Part shown: positions 41,506 to 51,341 of the stretch, one piece after another
Position numbering within the stretch: position 1 is the first letter of the stretch
How the letters are laid out: each line of letters begins with the position of its first letter
Source: an uncultured Sphingorhabdus sp.
GTDB taxonomy: Bacteria; Pseudomonadota; Alphaproteobacteria; Sphingomonadales; Sphingomonadaceae
Direction of reading: 5' to 3'
Assembly: GCA_937944295.1 (NCBI GenBank)
Contig: CALDZL010000068.1
Location: 1-64,000 of the forward strand
Length of the DNA stretch: 64,000 bases
Translations under genes and position numbers: made by a program
Notes under the pieces: generated by a model
Seen by the model: the letters and a program-made list of their open reading frames with translations, nothing else
What the model was told of the DNA's origin: nothing
The model's database searches: none

Positions 41506-42069
41506 TTATATATTAAATATCATCTGAGATATTGGCGCAAAACTCTTTCGATGCAACGGAGTTGGTCCTAAAGCATCAATAGCTTCTCTGTGCTGTTTTG
41601 ACCCATACCCCTTATTCGATACCCATCCATACCCAGGATATTGCGCATCCGCCTCGACCATTAACCTGTCTCTATATTCTTTAGCAATGATTGATGCTGC
41701 TGATATATTAGCATGAAGCGCATCGCCGCCAATCACAAACTCAGCACTATATTCCCAAATTGGCAATCTATTGCCATCCACCAAAATATGGTCTGGTTTA
41801 TGCGGTAGAGCCGCAACGGCACGTTTCATTGATACCATAGTCGCCTGTAATATATTGATATTATCAATCACTTCTGGATCAGCCCAGCCAATGCCATAAT
41901 TGCATTTTTCTATTATTTCAGCTTCTAATTGCGCACGCTTTGGTGCTGATAATTGCTTACTATCATCCAATCCAACGATATTATGATTTTCAGGCAATAT
42001 AACAGCCGCAGCGACAACTGGACCTGCCAATGACCCTCTACCTGCTTCATCGACGCCTGCTATCCTCAT
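41506..42069 (-). CDS. rnhB: Ribonuclease HII
   Basis: MRIAGVDEAGRGSLAGPVVAAAVIL. Confidence 0.95.
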   Translation of the reverse strand: MRIAGVDEAGRGSLAGPVVAAAVILPENHNIVGLDDSKQLSAPKRAQLEAEIIEKCNYGIGWADPEVIDNINILQATMVSMKRAVAALPHKPDHILVDGNRLPIWEYSAEFVIGGDALHANISAASIIAKEYRDRLMVEADAQYPGYGWVSNKGYGSKQHREAIDALGPTPLHRKSFAPISQMIFNI

Positions 42070-42806
42070 TTAAAATCTCTAGGCACACCCATTGGACCAC
42101 TCCCACTACCAATTTCAGGGGCACATAATAAACTAGCCCTTACAAATTGCCGCGCATGTGAAATAGCATCATATATTGCTAACCCTTGCCCCAAAAAAGT
42201 AGCAATAGCGGCTGATAATGTGCAACCCGTTCCATGACTATGCACAGTATCAATGCGTGTATCTTGCCATTGTTTTGGATTTTTTGAAAATAATCTATCA
42301 ATCAATATATCCTTTTTACCATGCCCACCTTTTAGCAATATGTCACAAGGAAACGTATCGAGTAAACTCTGTAATCTTTCAAATTCTGGAATATTTGGCG
42401 TCACCAAAGTCGAATGGCGCATGATTTTATCAAAAGCAGCAATAGTCTGAGTATCGGCCAGCTTATCTCCGCTAGTCGCCACCATCACTGGATCAAAAAT
42501 TATCGGAATATCTTTAAATTGCTCCAGAAAATTCGCAACCGCATTGGCATTATCAGCGCTCCCCAACATACCAATCTTAACAGCATCAACCCCAAAATCA
42601 TCATATATGGCCTGCACTTGCGCAACAACCAAATCCGAATCTATTATTTTAACGGCACTAACCCCTAGACTATTTTGCGCCGTTATAGCCGTAATTGCCG
42701 TCATCGCATGACCACCGAGCGCACTGATAACCCTTACATCGGCCTGAATCCCAGCACCGCCGCCGCTGTCTGAACCTGCTATTGATAATATACGTGCAAT
42801 CGTCAT
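42066..42806 (-). CDS. thiD: Hydroxymethylpyrimidine/phosphomethylpyrimidine kinase
   Basis: ILSIAGSDSGGGAGIQADVRVISALGGHAMTAITAITAQNS. Confidence 0.95.
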   Translation of the reverse strand: MTIARILSIAGSDSGGGAGIQADVRVISALGGHAMTAITAITAQNSLGVSAVKIIDSDLVVAQVQAIYDDFGVDAVKIGMLGSADNANAVANFLEQFKDIPIIFDPVMVATSGDKLADTQTIAAFDKIMRHSTLVTPNIPEFERLQSLLDTFPCDILLKGGHGKKDILIDRLFSKNPKQWQDTRIDTVHSHGTGCTLSAAIATFLGQGLAIYDAISHARQFVRASLLCAPEIGSGSGPMGVPRDFK

Positions 42807-43030
42807 TAGGATTTAAATTTGCGTTTTTGTGACGCGGGGTAATCCAATAATGCAGATCCTAAACGTGTCGGCCTTTTGCATAATTCTCCACCGCAATTCA
42901 GACAAATATAGCCTGTAAATGCCGCACAATCAATGCAAAAGCTGCATTCAAATGAACAGATTACAGCATCTAAACTATCGGGGTATAAATCTCTGCCACA
43001 ACTCTCGCAGTCGGGTCGCATCTCTAACAT
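42806..43030 (-). CDS. DUF1272-family Cys-rich protein
   Basis: MLEMRPDCESCGRDLYPDSLDAVICSFECSFCIDCAAFTGYICLNCGGEL. Confidence 0.85.
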   Translation of the reverse strand: MLEMRPDCESCGRDLYPDSLDAVICSFECSFCIDCAAFTGYICLNCGGELCKRPTRLGSALLDYPASQKRKFKS

Positions 43031-43042
43031 TTTTATCCTTTA

Positions 43043-44395
43043 TTACGCAGCATTAGCAACTGCATCGCAAATATCATCAACCAATTTATGCACCAAAGCC
43101 GCATCATCCCCCTCTGCCATCACACGGATTACGGGCTCGGTACCCGATGGCCGAATAACCAAACGACCAATACCAGCCAACTGCAATTCGGCATCAGCAA
43201 TAACAGCCTTTACATTTGTGTCTTCAAGCGGCGTTCCACCTGAAAAACGAACATTTTTAAGCAATTGCGGTACGGGATCAAATATATGCAACACTTCACT
43301 GGCGGGCTTTTTCATTTCAACCAAGGCCGCCAAAACCTGCAGCGCCGCTATTGTGCCATCCCCCGTTGTTGCATGATCGAGCATAATCATATGGCCAGAT
43401 TGCTCACCGCCAACATTGATGTTTTTATTGCGCATCATTTCCAAAACATAGCGATCGCCAACTTTAGCACGGTGTAATTTTAAATCTTGCGATTCCAAAT
43501 AACGTTCTAACCCTAAATTTGACATCACTGTCGCAACTATACCATCGCCAGTAAGTTCTCCGCTATTGCGCATGCGCGTTGCAATAAGCGCCATAATCTG
43601 GTCACCATCCACGACCTGTCCTTTTTCATCGACGACAATCAATCGATCTGCATCACCATCTAGCGCTATGCCAATATCAGCCCCTGATGCAACAACCGTT
43701 TCTTGCATTAATTCTACATGTGTAGAGCCGCATTTCAAATTAATATTCTTGCCATTGGGTGAAACGCCGATGCTGTTCACTTTAGCACCCAATTCCCATA
43801 TCGCAGATGGCGCAACTTGATAGGCCGCACCATTCGCACAATCGACCACAATATTCAAACCATCGAAACGAACATGCTCGGGTAAGCTGGTTTTTACGGC
43901 ATGGATATAACGACCACGCGCATCTTCTACACGCCGAGCGCGACCAATTTCACAGGAGTCGGCCAAATCAATTTCCGCTGCAATTAAAGCCTCTATAGCC
44001 AATTCATCTTCATCCGATAATTTAAAACCATCGGGGCCAAATAATTTTATGCCATTATCTTCATATGGGTTGTGGCTCGCGGATATCATAACCCCTAGAT
44101 CGGCGCGCATTGATCGCGTTAATAGTGCAACAGCAGGGGTTGGTATAGGTCCAAACTGGACAACATCCATACCTACACTCGTAAAGCCAGCCACCAATGC
44201 ATTTTCCACCATATAGCCTGATAATCGCGTATCTTTGCCAATAACAACACGATGTTTATGCGCACCTCGCAGAAAATGCTTGCCAGCAGCTTGTCCAACT
44301 TTCATAGCGATTTCAGGGGTCATCGCACCTGTATTAGTACGCCCTCTTATACCATCAGTTCCAAAAAAATTTCTTTTTCTCACTCTAACCCCCAT
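43043..44395 (-). CDS. glmM: Phosphoglucosamine mutase
   Basis: [52 protein letters not shown]. Confidence 0.95.
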   Translation of the reverse strand: MGVRVRKRNFFGTDGIRGRTNTGAMTPEIAMKVGQAAGKHFLRGAHKHRVVIGKDTRLSGYMVENALVAGFTSVGMDVVQFGPIPTPAVALLTRSMRADLGVMISASHNPYEDNGIKLFGPDGFKLSDEDELAIEALIAAEIDLADSCEIGRARRVEDARGRYIHAVKTSLPEHVRFDGLNIVVDCANGAAYQVAPSAIWELGAKVNSIGVSPNGKNINLKCGSTHVELMQETVVASGADIGIALDGDADRLIVVDEKGQVVDGDQIMALIATRMRNSGELTGDGIVATVMSNLGLERYLESQDLKLHRAKVGDRYVLEMMRNKNINVGGEQSGHMIMLDHATTGDGTIAALQVLAALVEMKKPASEVLHIFDPVPQLLKNVRFSGGTPLEDTNVKAVIADAELQLAGIGRLVIRPSGTEPVIRVMAEGDDAALVHKLVDDICDAVANAA

Positions 44396-44524
44396 CTACT
44401 ATCAACTCTCTATAATAGTCAGATTAATCTTGCACTAAAAAGATATGGATATAAAAATGACACAAGATCATTTTACAATTAACTTTCTAACATCATACTA
44501 TAAATAAACAATAAAGAGGCCGAA

Positions 44525-45763
44525 ATGACCCGAGCATATTTAATTTTATTCGCATTAATAATGGGCCTCTGCCTAGGGATTTTTACACAAGATAGTTTCC
44601 CATCCATGCTAAAAAGTGCCGATATTATAGGCACTGCTTGGCTTAATGCATTGCGTATGACCGTTGTTCCGCTGATTATATCATTGCTAATTACGGGGGT
44701 ATTACAGGCTGCCAATATGGCGAGAGCTGGCAGCATGACCCTCAAAACAATAATAATTATGGTTGTCATTTTATGGTGTTCCTCAATAATGGCCGCAATT
44801 GTAACGCCATCACTGCTCACCTTATTTCCATTAGGCGATGCATCTATATTGGCAATGCAAGCGGCACTAGGCGATGCGGAACCCATCGGCGAAGTCCCGC
44901 CATTCTCAGCTTTCCTTCAGGCCTTAATTCCAACGAATGTTATCAGCTCAGCAAGCAATGATGAGATATTGCCTCTGATAATATTCACATTGTTGTTCGC
45001 TTTTGCCGTTTCGCGATTAGAAAAAAAACAGCGCAACACAATTGCCGATTTTTTTGCAGCTCTTAGTGAAGCTATGCTGATTATGATTAATTGGGTTTTA
45101 AATATTGCGCCTATTGGGGTTTTCGCACTGGCCATGACCGTAGGTGCAAAAGCAGGTGCTGCTGCTTTTGCAGCATTAATCCATTATGTATTAATCGTGA
45201 CAGCAGTAGGTGCAATTATATGGATTGCTGCATTTTTCTTGGTTGTCTTTGGCGCACGCAAAAACCCAATCATATTTTTTAAAGCTGCTATTCCATCTCA
45301 AGTATTGGCCATTTCTACACAAAGCTCATTAGCCTGTTTACCAGCTATGGTAAAAGGTTCGCATAAATTTGGGGTCGGTAGCCGCTCCACAGATATGGTA
45401 CTTCCCATTGCCGTTGCATTATTCCGTTCCACTGGCCCTTGCATGAATTTAGCCGTGGTTATTTATATTGCTTATCTATTGGGCATTGATTTATCGATTA
45501 CCGCTCTCGCTATCGGTGTAGCCGTTGCTGCCACTACAACTCTAGGTGCAGTAAGTTTACCCGGATCTGTAAGCTTCATCGCATCTATCGCACCGATATG
45601 CATTGCTATGGGCGTACCGATTGAACCCTTGGTGATTTTGGTCGCAATAGAAGCATTCCCAGATTTGATGCGCACAATAGGCAATGTCACCATGAATATG
45701 TCAGTGACTGCGACTATTGCACGATCTGAGAATGATCTAAGTAAAACACATTATCTATCATAA
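44525..45763 (+). CDS. Dicarboxylate/amino acid:cation symporter (DAACS family)
   Basis: NALRMTVVPLIISLLITGV, AISTQSSLACLPAMV, PIAVALFRSTGPCMNLAVV. Confidence 0.85.
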   Translation: MTRAYLILFALIMGLCLGIFTQDSFPSMLKSADIIGTAWLNALRMTVVPLIISLLITGVLQAANMARAGSMTLKTIIIMVVILWCSSIMAAIVTPSLLTLFPLGDASILAMQAALGDAEPIGEVPPFSAFLQALIPTNVISSASNDEILPLIIFTLLFAFAVSRLEKKQRNTIADFFAALSEAMLIMINWVLNIAPIGVFALAMTVGAKAGAAAFAALIHYVLIVTAVGAIIWIAAFFLVVFGARKNPIIFFKAAIPSQVLAISTQSSLACLPAMVKGSHKFGVGSRSTDMVLPIAVALFRSTGPCMNLAVVIYIAYLLGIDLSITALAIGVAVAATTTLGAVSLPGSVSFIASIAPICIAMGVPIEPLVILVAIEAFPDLMRTIGNVTMNMSVTATIARSENDLSKTHYLS

Positions 45764-47049
45764 GCTTTTGGCAATGCCCCCTCAACAGGGTTACGATAAC
45801 GCTCGCGCAATTTCGATTGTCTATTGGATAAACTTTGCAATTGGCCATCGATATAAACGCCTTCAACATTCGTAGATAGTTCGAGGGGATCACCATCCCA
45901 AATCACAACATCAGCAGCACGGTTAATCTGTAATGATCCATATTTATCGGCAACGCCCATGATCTTAGCGGGCATATAGCTGATAGCAGCAAATGCCTCA
46001 TCCCAACTAATCCCAGTTGCCCTTGGAACTTTATTGAGGCTGACCAAATTACCAGCATATTGGGGCGTATAGCGAATCTGATGCGCATCAAAATCATTAA
46101 TCATGCCAATGGCGAGCTCAACACCCGCACGTTTCATTCGGCCATAATTGGATTGCGTGGCTGCCAAGGATTCAAATCCGCTCGGTAAATCATTGAGCGC
46201 TGAAGCAATCACAGGAACATTAGCAGCAGCAATTTTATCCGCCACACGCCATCCCTCGCTCGCTCCAACCAATATCAAAGTCAACTTAGGAAATTCACGT
46301 TTTAGATCCAATAGGCGCAAAATATCATTAGCCCCTTCAACATGCACCAACAACCGTGTTTTCCCATTAATTACAGGCAGCAAGGCCTTCGCATCTTGAA
46401 TGGTAAGCAAATTATCATCGAAACTATCATTCCCCGCTGCATAACGCTGGGCTTCTTGCAGGCTTGCCTTAAAAAGCAAATGGCTAGCACTGCGGCTGCC
46501 GCCTGCTATATCCGCACCACGCGCACCCATCTGTACAAATTGAAATGCTCGGGCTTTTGTGATTGCGTCAAAATCATCGCCCAAATCGGTAATCGCGCCT
46601 TGCCCAGCAAATAATTTACCGCCCGAGGAAGGTGCAACCACAGCGCGTGTAATACCCGCAGCGCGATTCACAGCGATAGGACTGCGAAAGGGATCAATTG
46701 CGCTCGTAACATCCAAGCCAGCGGAAAAGACGCTCTCCCTCGCACTGCTATCATTGGTCTGACTAACAGCACCAATTTCAACAAGACCCAAGCGGCTAAA
46801 CCCTGCAAATATTCCCGGTGTTACCCATTTACCCTTTGCATCAATCGTCTTAGCATCCGTTGGAATAGCGACATTAGCACCAACGGCAGTGATGACGCCA
46901 TCTTTGATAATGACATTGGCATTGTCAATCGGCGCGCGCCCATCGCCAATGACGACTTTACCGCCTGTTATAGCGATGGTTTCCGCCAAAGCAGCTGGAG
47001 AGAGAATAAGGGCTGCACTTAATGATAATGTTTTGATAATATTCTTCAT
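45751..47049 (-). CDS. Amidohydrolase-family protein lacking the N-terminal HxH metal motif
   Basis: Signal peptide; TPGIFAGFSRLGLVEIGAVSQ in place of PGxIDxHxH; C-term ADVVIWDGDPLELSTNVEGVYIDGQ. Confidence 0.82.
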   Translation of the reverse strand: MKNIIKTLSLSAALILSPAALAETIAITGGKVVIGDGRAPIDNANVIIKDGVITAVGANVAIPTDAKTIDAKGKWVTPGIFAGFSRLGLVEIGAVSQTNDSSARESVFSAGLDVTSAIDPFRSPIAVNRAAGITRAVVAPSSGGKLFAGQGAITDLGDDFDAITKARAFQFVQMGARGADIAGGSRSASHLLFKASLQEAQRYAAGNDSFDDNLLTIQDAKALLPVINGKTRLLVHVEGANDILRLLDLKREFPKLTLILVGASEGWRVADKIAAANVPVIASALNDLPSGFESLAATQSNYGRMKRAGVELAIGMINDFDAHQIRYTPQYAGNLVSLNKVPRATGISWDEAFAAISYMPAKIMGVADKYGSLQINRAADVVIWDGDPLELSTNVEGVYIDGQLQSLSNRQSKLRERYRNPVEGALPKAYDR

Positions 47050-48458
47050 TTTACATCTCCCTCGCCCACTTGACCCAGTTCAAAATCGCTCACGGGTCTG
47101 CGCGCTGGATCGTTAGAGTCAAACAATAATGCCCCATCAATCCAGACCTTCTCAGGCCGCGAATAGACCGAAAATGGATTGCCATTCCACAAGACTACAT
47201 CGGCCATTTTGCCTGATTTGAGGCTGCCAACCTTATCTTCTATCCCCAATGATTTAGCCGCATTATAGGTGATCCAGCTCATCGCCTGTGCCTCTGTTAT
47301 ATCAAGCCCCATACGGCGGCCATCGGCCAGCGCTTTGCTCGCCTCTTGGTTGAGACGCTGTATCTGATTATCGTCATCGCTATGGATGATAGCGCAGGCC
47401 CCTGCATTGTGGATAAGCGCCGCATTTTCAGGAATGGCATCATAAGCCTCTATCTTAAAGCCCCACCAATCAGCCCAAACGGCACTGCAAGCATCGGCTT
47501 CTTTCAGATAATCAGCTATTTTATAACTTTCAACCGCATGGTGGAAAGCGGTTACTTTATAATCAAATTCTTTGGCCATATCGAGAATTTGGACCATTTC
47601 ATCGGCGCGATAACAATGATTATGCACCAAAATTTCACCATCCAATACGCCCGCCAACGTCTCCATGCCCAAATCACGGGTAAATTTCTCACCCGAATTG
47701 CGTTTATCCCGATATTCCTGCGCTTTGATCCATGTTTGGCGATTGACCGCCAAGCTACCCATACGGGTTTGCGGTTTTTGATTGCGGCTACCATAAACAC
47801 GTTTTGGATTTTCACCGCACGCCATTTTCATACCATAGGGCGCACCAGGAAATTTCATTTGCTGCACAGTACGCGCCGCCACATTTTTCAGCGTCACAGA
47901 ACGGCCACCAATCAGATTAGCAGAGCCTGGCAAAATCTGCATCGATGTGACGCCGCCATTGGCAAGCGCGCGCGAGAAACCTGGGTCTTGCGGCCAAACG
48001 CCATGTTCCGCATAGACATCGGGCGTGGTGGGCGAAGTGATTTCATTGCCATCGCTATGCGCATCAACACTAGGGCTGGCATAAACCCCCAAATGGCTGT
48101 GCACATCGATAATGCCCGGGGTAATATATTTGCCCGCGCCATCAATGATCAATGTGCCTTCGGGGATAGAGGCATCACCATCGGCCACTTCGGTGATGAA
48201 CCCATCCTTCATAAAGATCGTACCATTGTCTATCTTAGCACCCTCACCATCAAAAATAGTGACATTAATCACGGCCGTAGGGCGAGATGGATAGGCTTTA
48301 TAGGTCGAAGCAAAAGGATCAGATTTTTGAAACGCCGACTTTTGAGCCTCTTCTTTATCATCCTTTTTCTTTTTGGCATAAGATGGCGATACTTCGGCTA
48401 TACTCATTGACAGGCCCGCCAACACCAAAGGCGCCCACATATATTTTGCTTTACTCAC
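47046..48458 (-). CDS. Amidohydrolase-family protein (GTG start proposed)
   Basis: ITPGIIDVHSHLGVYASPSV, LVHNHCYRADE, FHHAVESYKIA, IIHSDDDNQ; GGGAG SD upstream of GTG 48458. Confidence 0.85.
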   Translation of the reverse strand: MSKAKYMWAPLVLAGLSMSIAEVSPSYAKKKKDDKEEAQKSAFQKSDPFASTYKAYPSRPTAVINVTIFDGEGAKIDNGTIFMKDGFITEVADGDASIPEGTLIIDGAGKYITPGIIDVHSHLGVYASPSVDAHSDGNEITSPTTPDVYAEHGVWPQDPGFSRALANGGVTSMQILPGSANLIGGRSVTLKNVAARTVQQMKFPGAPYGMKMACGENPKRVYGSRNQKPQTRMGSLAVNRQTWIKAQEYRDKRNSGEKFTRDLGMETLAGVLDGEILVHNHCYRADEMVQILDMAKEFDYKVTAFHHAVESYKIADYLKEADACSAVWADWWGFKIEAYDAIPENAALIHNAGACAIIHSDDDNQIQRLNQEASKALADGRRMGLDITEAQAMSWITYNAAKSLGIEDKVGSLKSGKMADVVLWNGNPFSVYSRPEKVWIDGALLFDSNDPARRPVSDFELGQVGEGDVK

Positions 48459-48487
48459 AATTCGCACTCCCAATCTATCGATCACCA

Positions 48488-48516
48488 TAAAAAAGGGGCC
48501 GCAAATCGCAGCCCCC
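48488..48516 (-). terminator. Intrinsic terminator downstream of the POT transporter
   Basis: Minus strand GGGGCTGCgatttGCGGCCCCTTTTTT, one mismatch in stem. Confidence 0.7.
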
Positions 48517-48530
48517 TCATATTTTGTTAA

Positions 48531-50141
48531 TTAGGCTTTTTCAGCAACCTCTTCGCTAGGCGCTGCCTTATCATCTTGAAGCGTATCCAGATGCATCAAC
48601 TTTTTGATAAGCGGTGAGATAACCATAACAGCAACTCCTATGCCAACGGCTGTCCAGCCAACAGTTGAATAAACGCCTAGAACAACTTCCTTGCCAGACT
48701 CTTCTCCTACGCCTTCCGCACCTGTTGCAGCAGCTATCAAGCCAGCCGCGAAATTACCAGCCGCAGATGCAAAAAACCAAGTCCCCATTATAAGAGAAGC
48801 CATATGTGCAGGAGATAATCTATTCATAGCAGACAAACCAACTGGCGATAAACATAACTCACCCGTAGTGTGCAACAAATATATCAAGAAGATAAATATG
48901 ACGGGTGTCGGAACATTTACACCTACAGAATTAGCACCCCAAACCAAAACCAAGAAGCCAAGTCCGACCTGAATTACGGCCATGCCAAATTTTAACGGTG
49001 TAGATGGTTCTTTACCTTTCATTGCCAATTTTTGCCATATCAATGCAAATATTGGAGCTAATAATACGATATAAATCGCATTGATTGATTGGAACATAGA
49101 CGCATTCACACCCGCTGTATCAACATGTCTATCGGTAAAGAGGTTCAGAGATGAACCTGCTTGTTCAAAAAGAGCCCAAAACACTATTGACGTTAATATC
49201 AAGAACATAGCTGCAAAAATTCTATCGCGCTCTTCAGCAGGTAATTTAGTAACGGCAATAAATAACACGTAAGTTACTAAACCGCCGCCAAAGGCACCTA
49301 ATACATAACCAACCAAATCTTGATATTGAATAGAAGCCCAACACAGTGCAACCATGGCCAACCCAGCAGAGTATATTCCCCACTCTTTACCACCCGTTAA
49401 TTTATTTGGGTCTTTTGGTTCACCTTTACCCAAGAGTAAGGGCTTTCCAAGAACAAAGAATATCAGACCTATCAACATTCCTACGCCTGCTAGTCCAAAT
49501 CCATATTCCCATCCATAAGTTTGTCCCAAGAAACCACATATAATAGATGCCGTTGCTGCACCTACATTGATACCCATGTAGAATATTGTATAGGCTGGGT
49601 CGCGGCGAATATCGGTTCGTTCATAGAGCTGTCCAACGATAACGGATATATTGGCTTTCAAGAAACCAGAGCCCACTATAATGAGAGCCAAAGCCAACCA
49701 AAATACATTAATCATTGGGTCACTTTGTCCGCCATCGCCCTCAAATGCCATGAAAAAGTGGCCAAAAGTGAGGAGTACAGCCCCAAATAATACAGCTTTA
49801 CGTTGACCTAAGTAACGATCAGCTAAATAACCACCCACAACTGGCGTGATATAAACTAATGCTGTATAAGCACCATATATTTTAGAAGCCTCTGCATCTG
49901 AAAACAGCCAATGCTGTACTAAATAAAATATCAGCAAAGCACGCATGCCGTAATAAGAGAAGCGCTCCCACATCTCTGCTAAGAAAAGCAAAAACAATCC
50001 TTTCGGATGACCTGCAAACTCTGGAGCTGGCCTAGTAACGATGTAAGAACCGCCCAGAAGAAATGCGCCCAAGGCAATTACTGCGAGCCAAAAAGCCCAT
50101 AATTCAAACAATGAATCGAATGTGAATATAAATTCATGCAT
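48531..50141 (-). CDS. POT-family peptide:H+ symporter
   Basis: HPKGLFLLFLAEMWERFSYYGMRALLIFYLVQHW, VGGYLADRYLGQRKAV; start MHEFIFTFDSLF at 50141. Confidence 0.92.
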   Translation of the reverse strand: MHEFIFTFDSLFELWAFWLAVIALGAFLLGGSYIVTRPAPEFAGHPKGLFLLFLAEMWERFSYYGMRALLIFYLVQHWLFSDAEASKIYGAYTALVYITPVVGGYLADRYLGQRKAVLFGAVLLTFGHFFMAFEGDGGQSDPMINVFWLALALIIVGSGFLKANISVIVGQLYERTDIRRDPAYTIFYMGINVGAATASIICGFLGQTYGWEYGFGLAGVGMLIGLIFFVLGKPLLLGKGEPKDPNKLTGGKEWGIYSAGLAMVALCWASIQYQDLVGYVLGAFGGGLVTYVLFIAVTKLPAEERDRIFAAMFLILTSIVFWALFEQAGSSLNLFTDRHVDTAGVNASMFQSINAIYIVLLAPIFALIWQKLAMKGKEPSTPLKFGMAVIQVGLGFLVLVWGANSVGVNVPTPVIFIFLIYLLHTTGELCLSPVGLSAMNRLSPAHMASLIMGTWFFASAAGNFAAGLIAAATGAEGVGEESGKEVVLGVYSTVGWTAVGIGVAVMVISPLIKKLMHLDTLQDDKAAPSEEVAEKA

Positions 50142-50323
50142 CGAATAAACCCCTCTTATGTATAAAGCACTCAAACAAATATAGTGCAGTGATTCCCTCA
50201 ACCTAATCAAAAAATCATCCATGTGAAGCGCAATAATTACAAATGTATCTAATTTTATTATAATTATCCTGCTGTGTGACATTTCTATGGATTGCTCGCC
50301 TCATAATTTGCTAAGCAGCATTC

Positions 50324-50893
50324 ATGTTAAATGATATTTCTTCTTTGCAATCTTATCTATCCACGCGCCGTTCTGGGCGACCAGCACAGATGACAGCAAC
50401 TGGTCCTGACACAGACACATTATATACTATGATAGAAATGGCGCTGCGCACGCCCGATCATGGAAAATTAGCCCCTTGGCGTTTTACTGTGATTGATAAA
50501 GAACGCCGCGAAGATTTCAAAGCCCTATTAACCAACGCATTTTTAACCGAACATCCCTCGGCTAGTGATAGTCAAATCGAAACAGCGTGTAAGATGGCAT
50601 CCTATGCCCCGTCTTTGGTCATTTTAATTTACTCTCCGAAAGAGAGTAAGATTCCAGAGATTGAACAAATATTGAGTACAGGTGCCGTGGGTATGAATTT
50701 TTTGCATGCAGCGCATATCAGAGGCTTTGTAGGAAGCTGGATTACTGGATGGCCTGCTTATGATGAAATAATCCGCCAGAGTTTTTGCAAAGAAAATGAA
50801 AGAATTGCTGGTTTTTTCTATGTTGGAATATCCGACACAATAATATCAGAACGACCAAGACCAATAGCGAGTGAGCATATATCACACTGGTAA
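50324..50893 (+). CDS. Nitroreductase-family protein
   Basis: YLSTRRSGRPAQ, ALRTPDHGKLAPWRFTVID. Confidence 0.88.
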   Translation: MLNDISSLQSYLSTRRSGRPAQMTATGPDTDTLYTMIEMALRTPDHGKLAPWRFTVIDKERREDFKALLTNAFLTEHPSASDSQIETACKMASYAPSLVILIYSPKESKIPEIEQILSTGAVGMNFLHAAHIRGFVGSWITGWPAYDEIIRQSFCKENERIAGFFYVGISDTIISERPRPIASEHISHW

Positions 50894-50969
50894 GAATGTT
50901 GGCGCACAGAAATATAATTGCCATATTCAAAGCTTGACCCGCCCTACTGTATTATGCCACTCATGCAGC

Positions 50970-51311
50970 ATGAATAACAGACAACCAGTATATCTTAAAT
51001 TATTTGAGACGATTGCACATGCGATATTGGACGGCAAATATCAAGATGGTGATTTATTGCCATCGGTGCGTTCCTTTGCCAGTGAACAAGGCGCCAATCC
51101 GCTCACAGTGGCTAAGGCATATCAATTATTTCAAGATCGTGGCCTCGTTACGGTCAGACGCGGTGTAGGATTATTTGTCGCCGATGGTGCCGTTCAAAAA
51201 TTAAAAGCGGATGAACGTCAGAACTTTATCGATAATATATGGCCCGATGTTGATAAACATATGCGCCGCATCGGAATATCTGCTGCTGATTTAATGAAGA
51301 GCGAAACATAA
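50970..51311 (+). CDS. Short GntR-family transcriptional regulator
   Basis: VYLKLFETIAHAILDGKYQDGDLLPSVRSFASEQGANPLTVAKAYQLFQDRGLV. Confidence 0.88.
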   Translation: MNNRQPVYLKLFETIAHAILDGKYQDGDLLPSVRSFASEQGANPLTVAKAYQLFQDRGLVTVRRGVGLFVADGAVQKLKADERQNFIDNIWPDVDKHMRRIGISAADLMKSET

Positions 51312-51341
51312 TTATCGCACAATATTGAACATCATTAAAGA

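Noticed and set aside
47346-48410. 354-aa plus-strand ORF antisense to the amidohydrolase
   Set aside because: Lies fully opposite a well-conserved enzyme gene with recognised motifs; composition looks like an antisense frame artefact.
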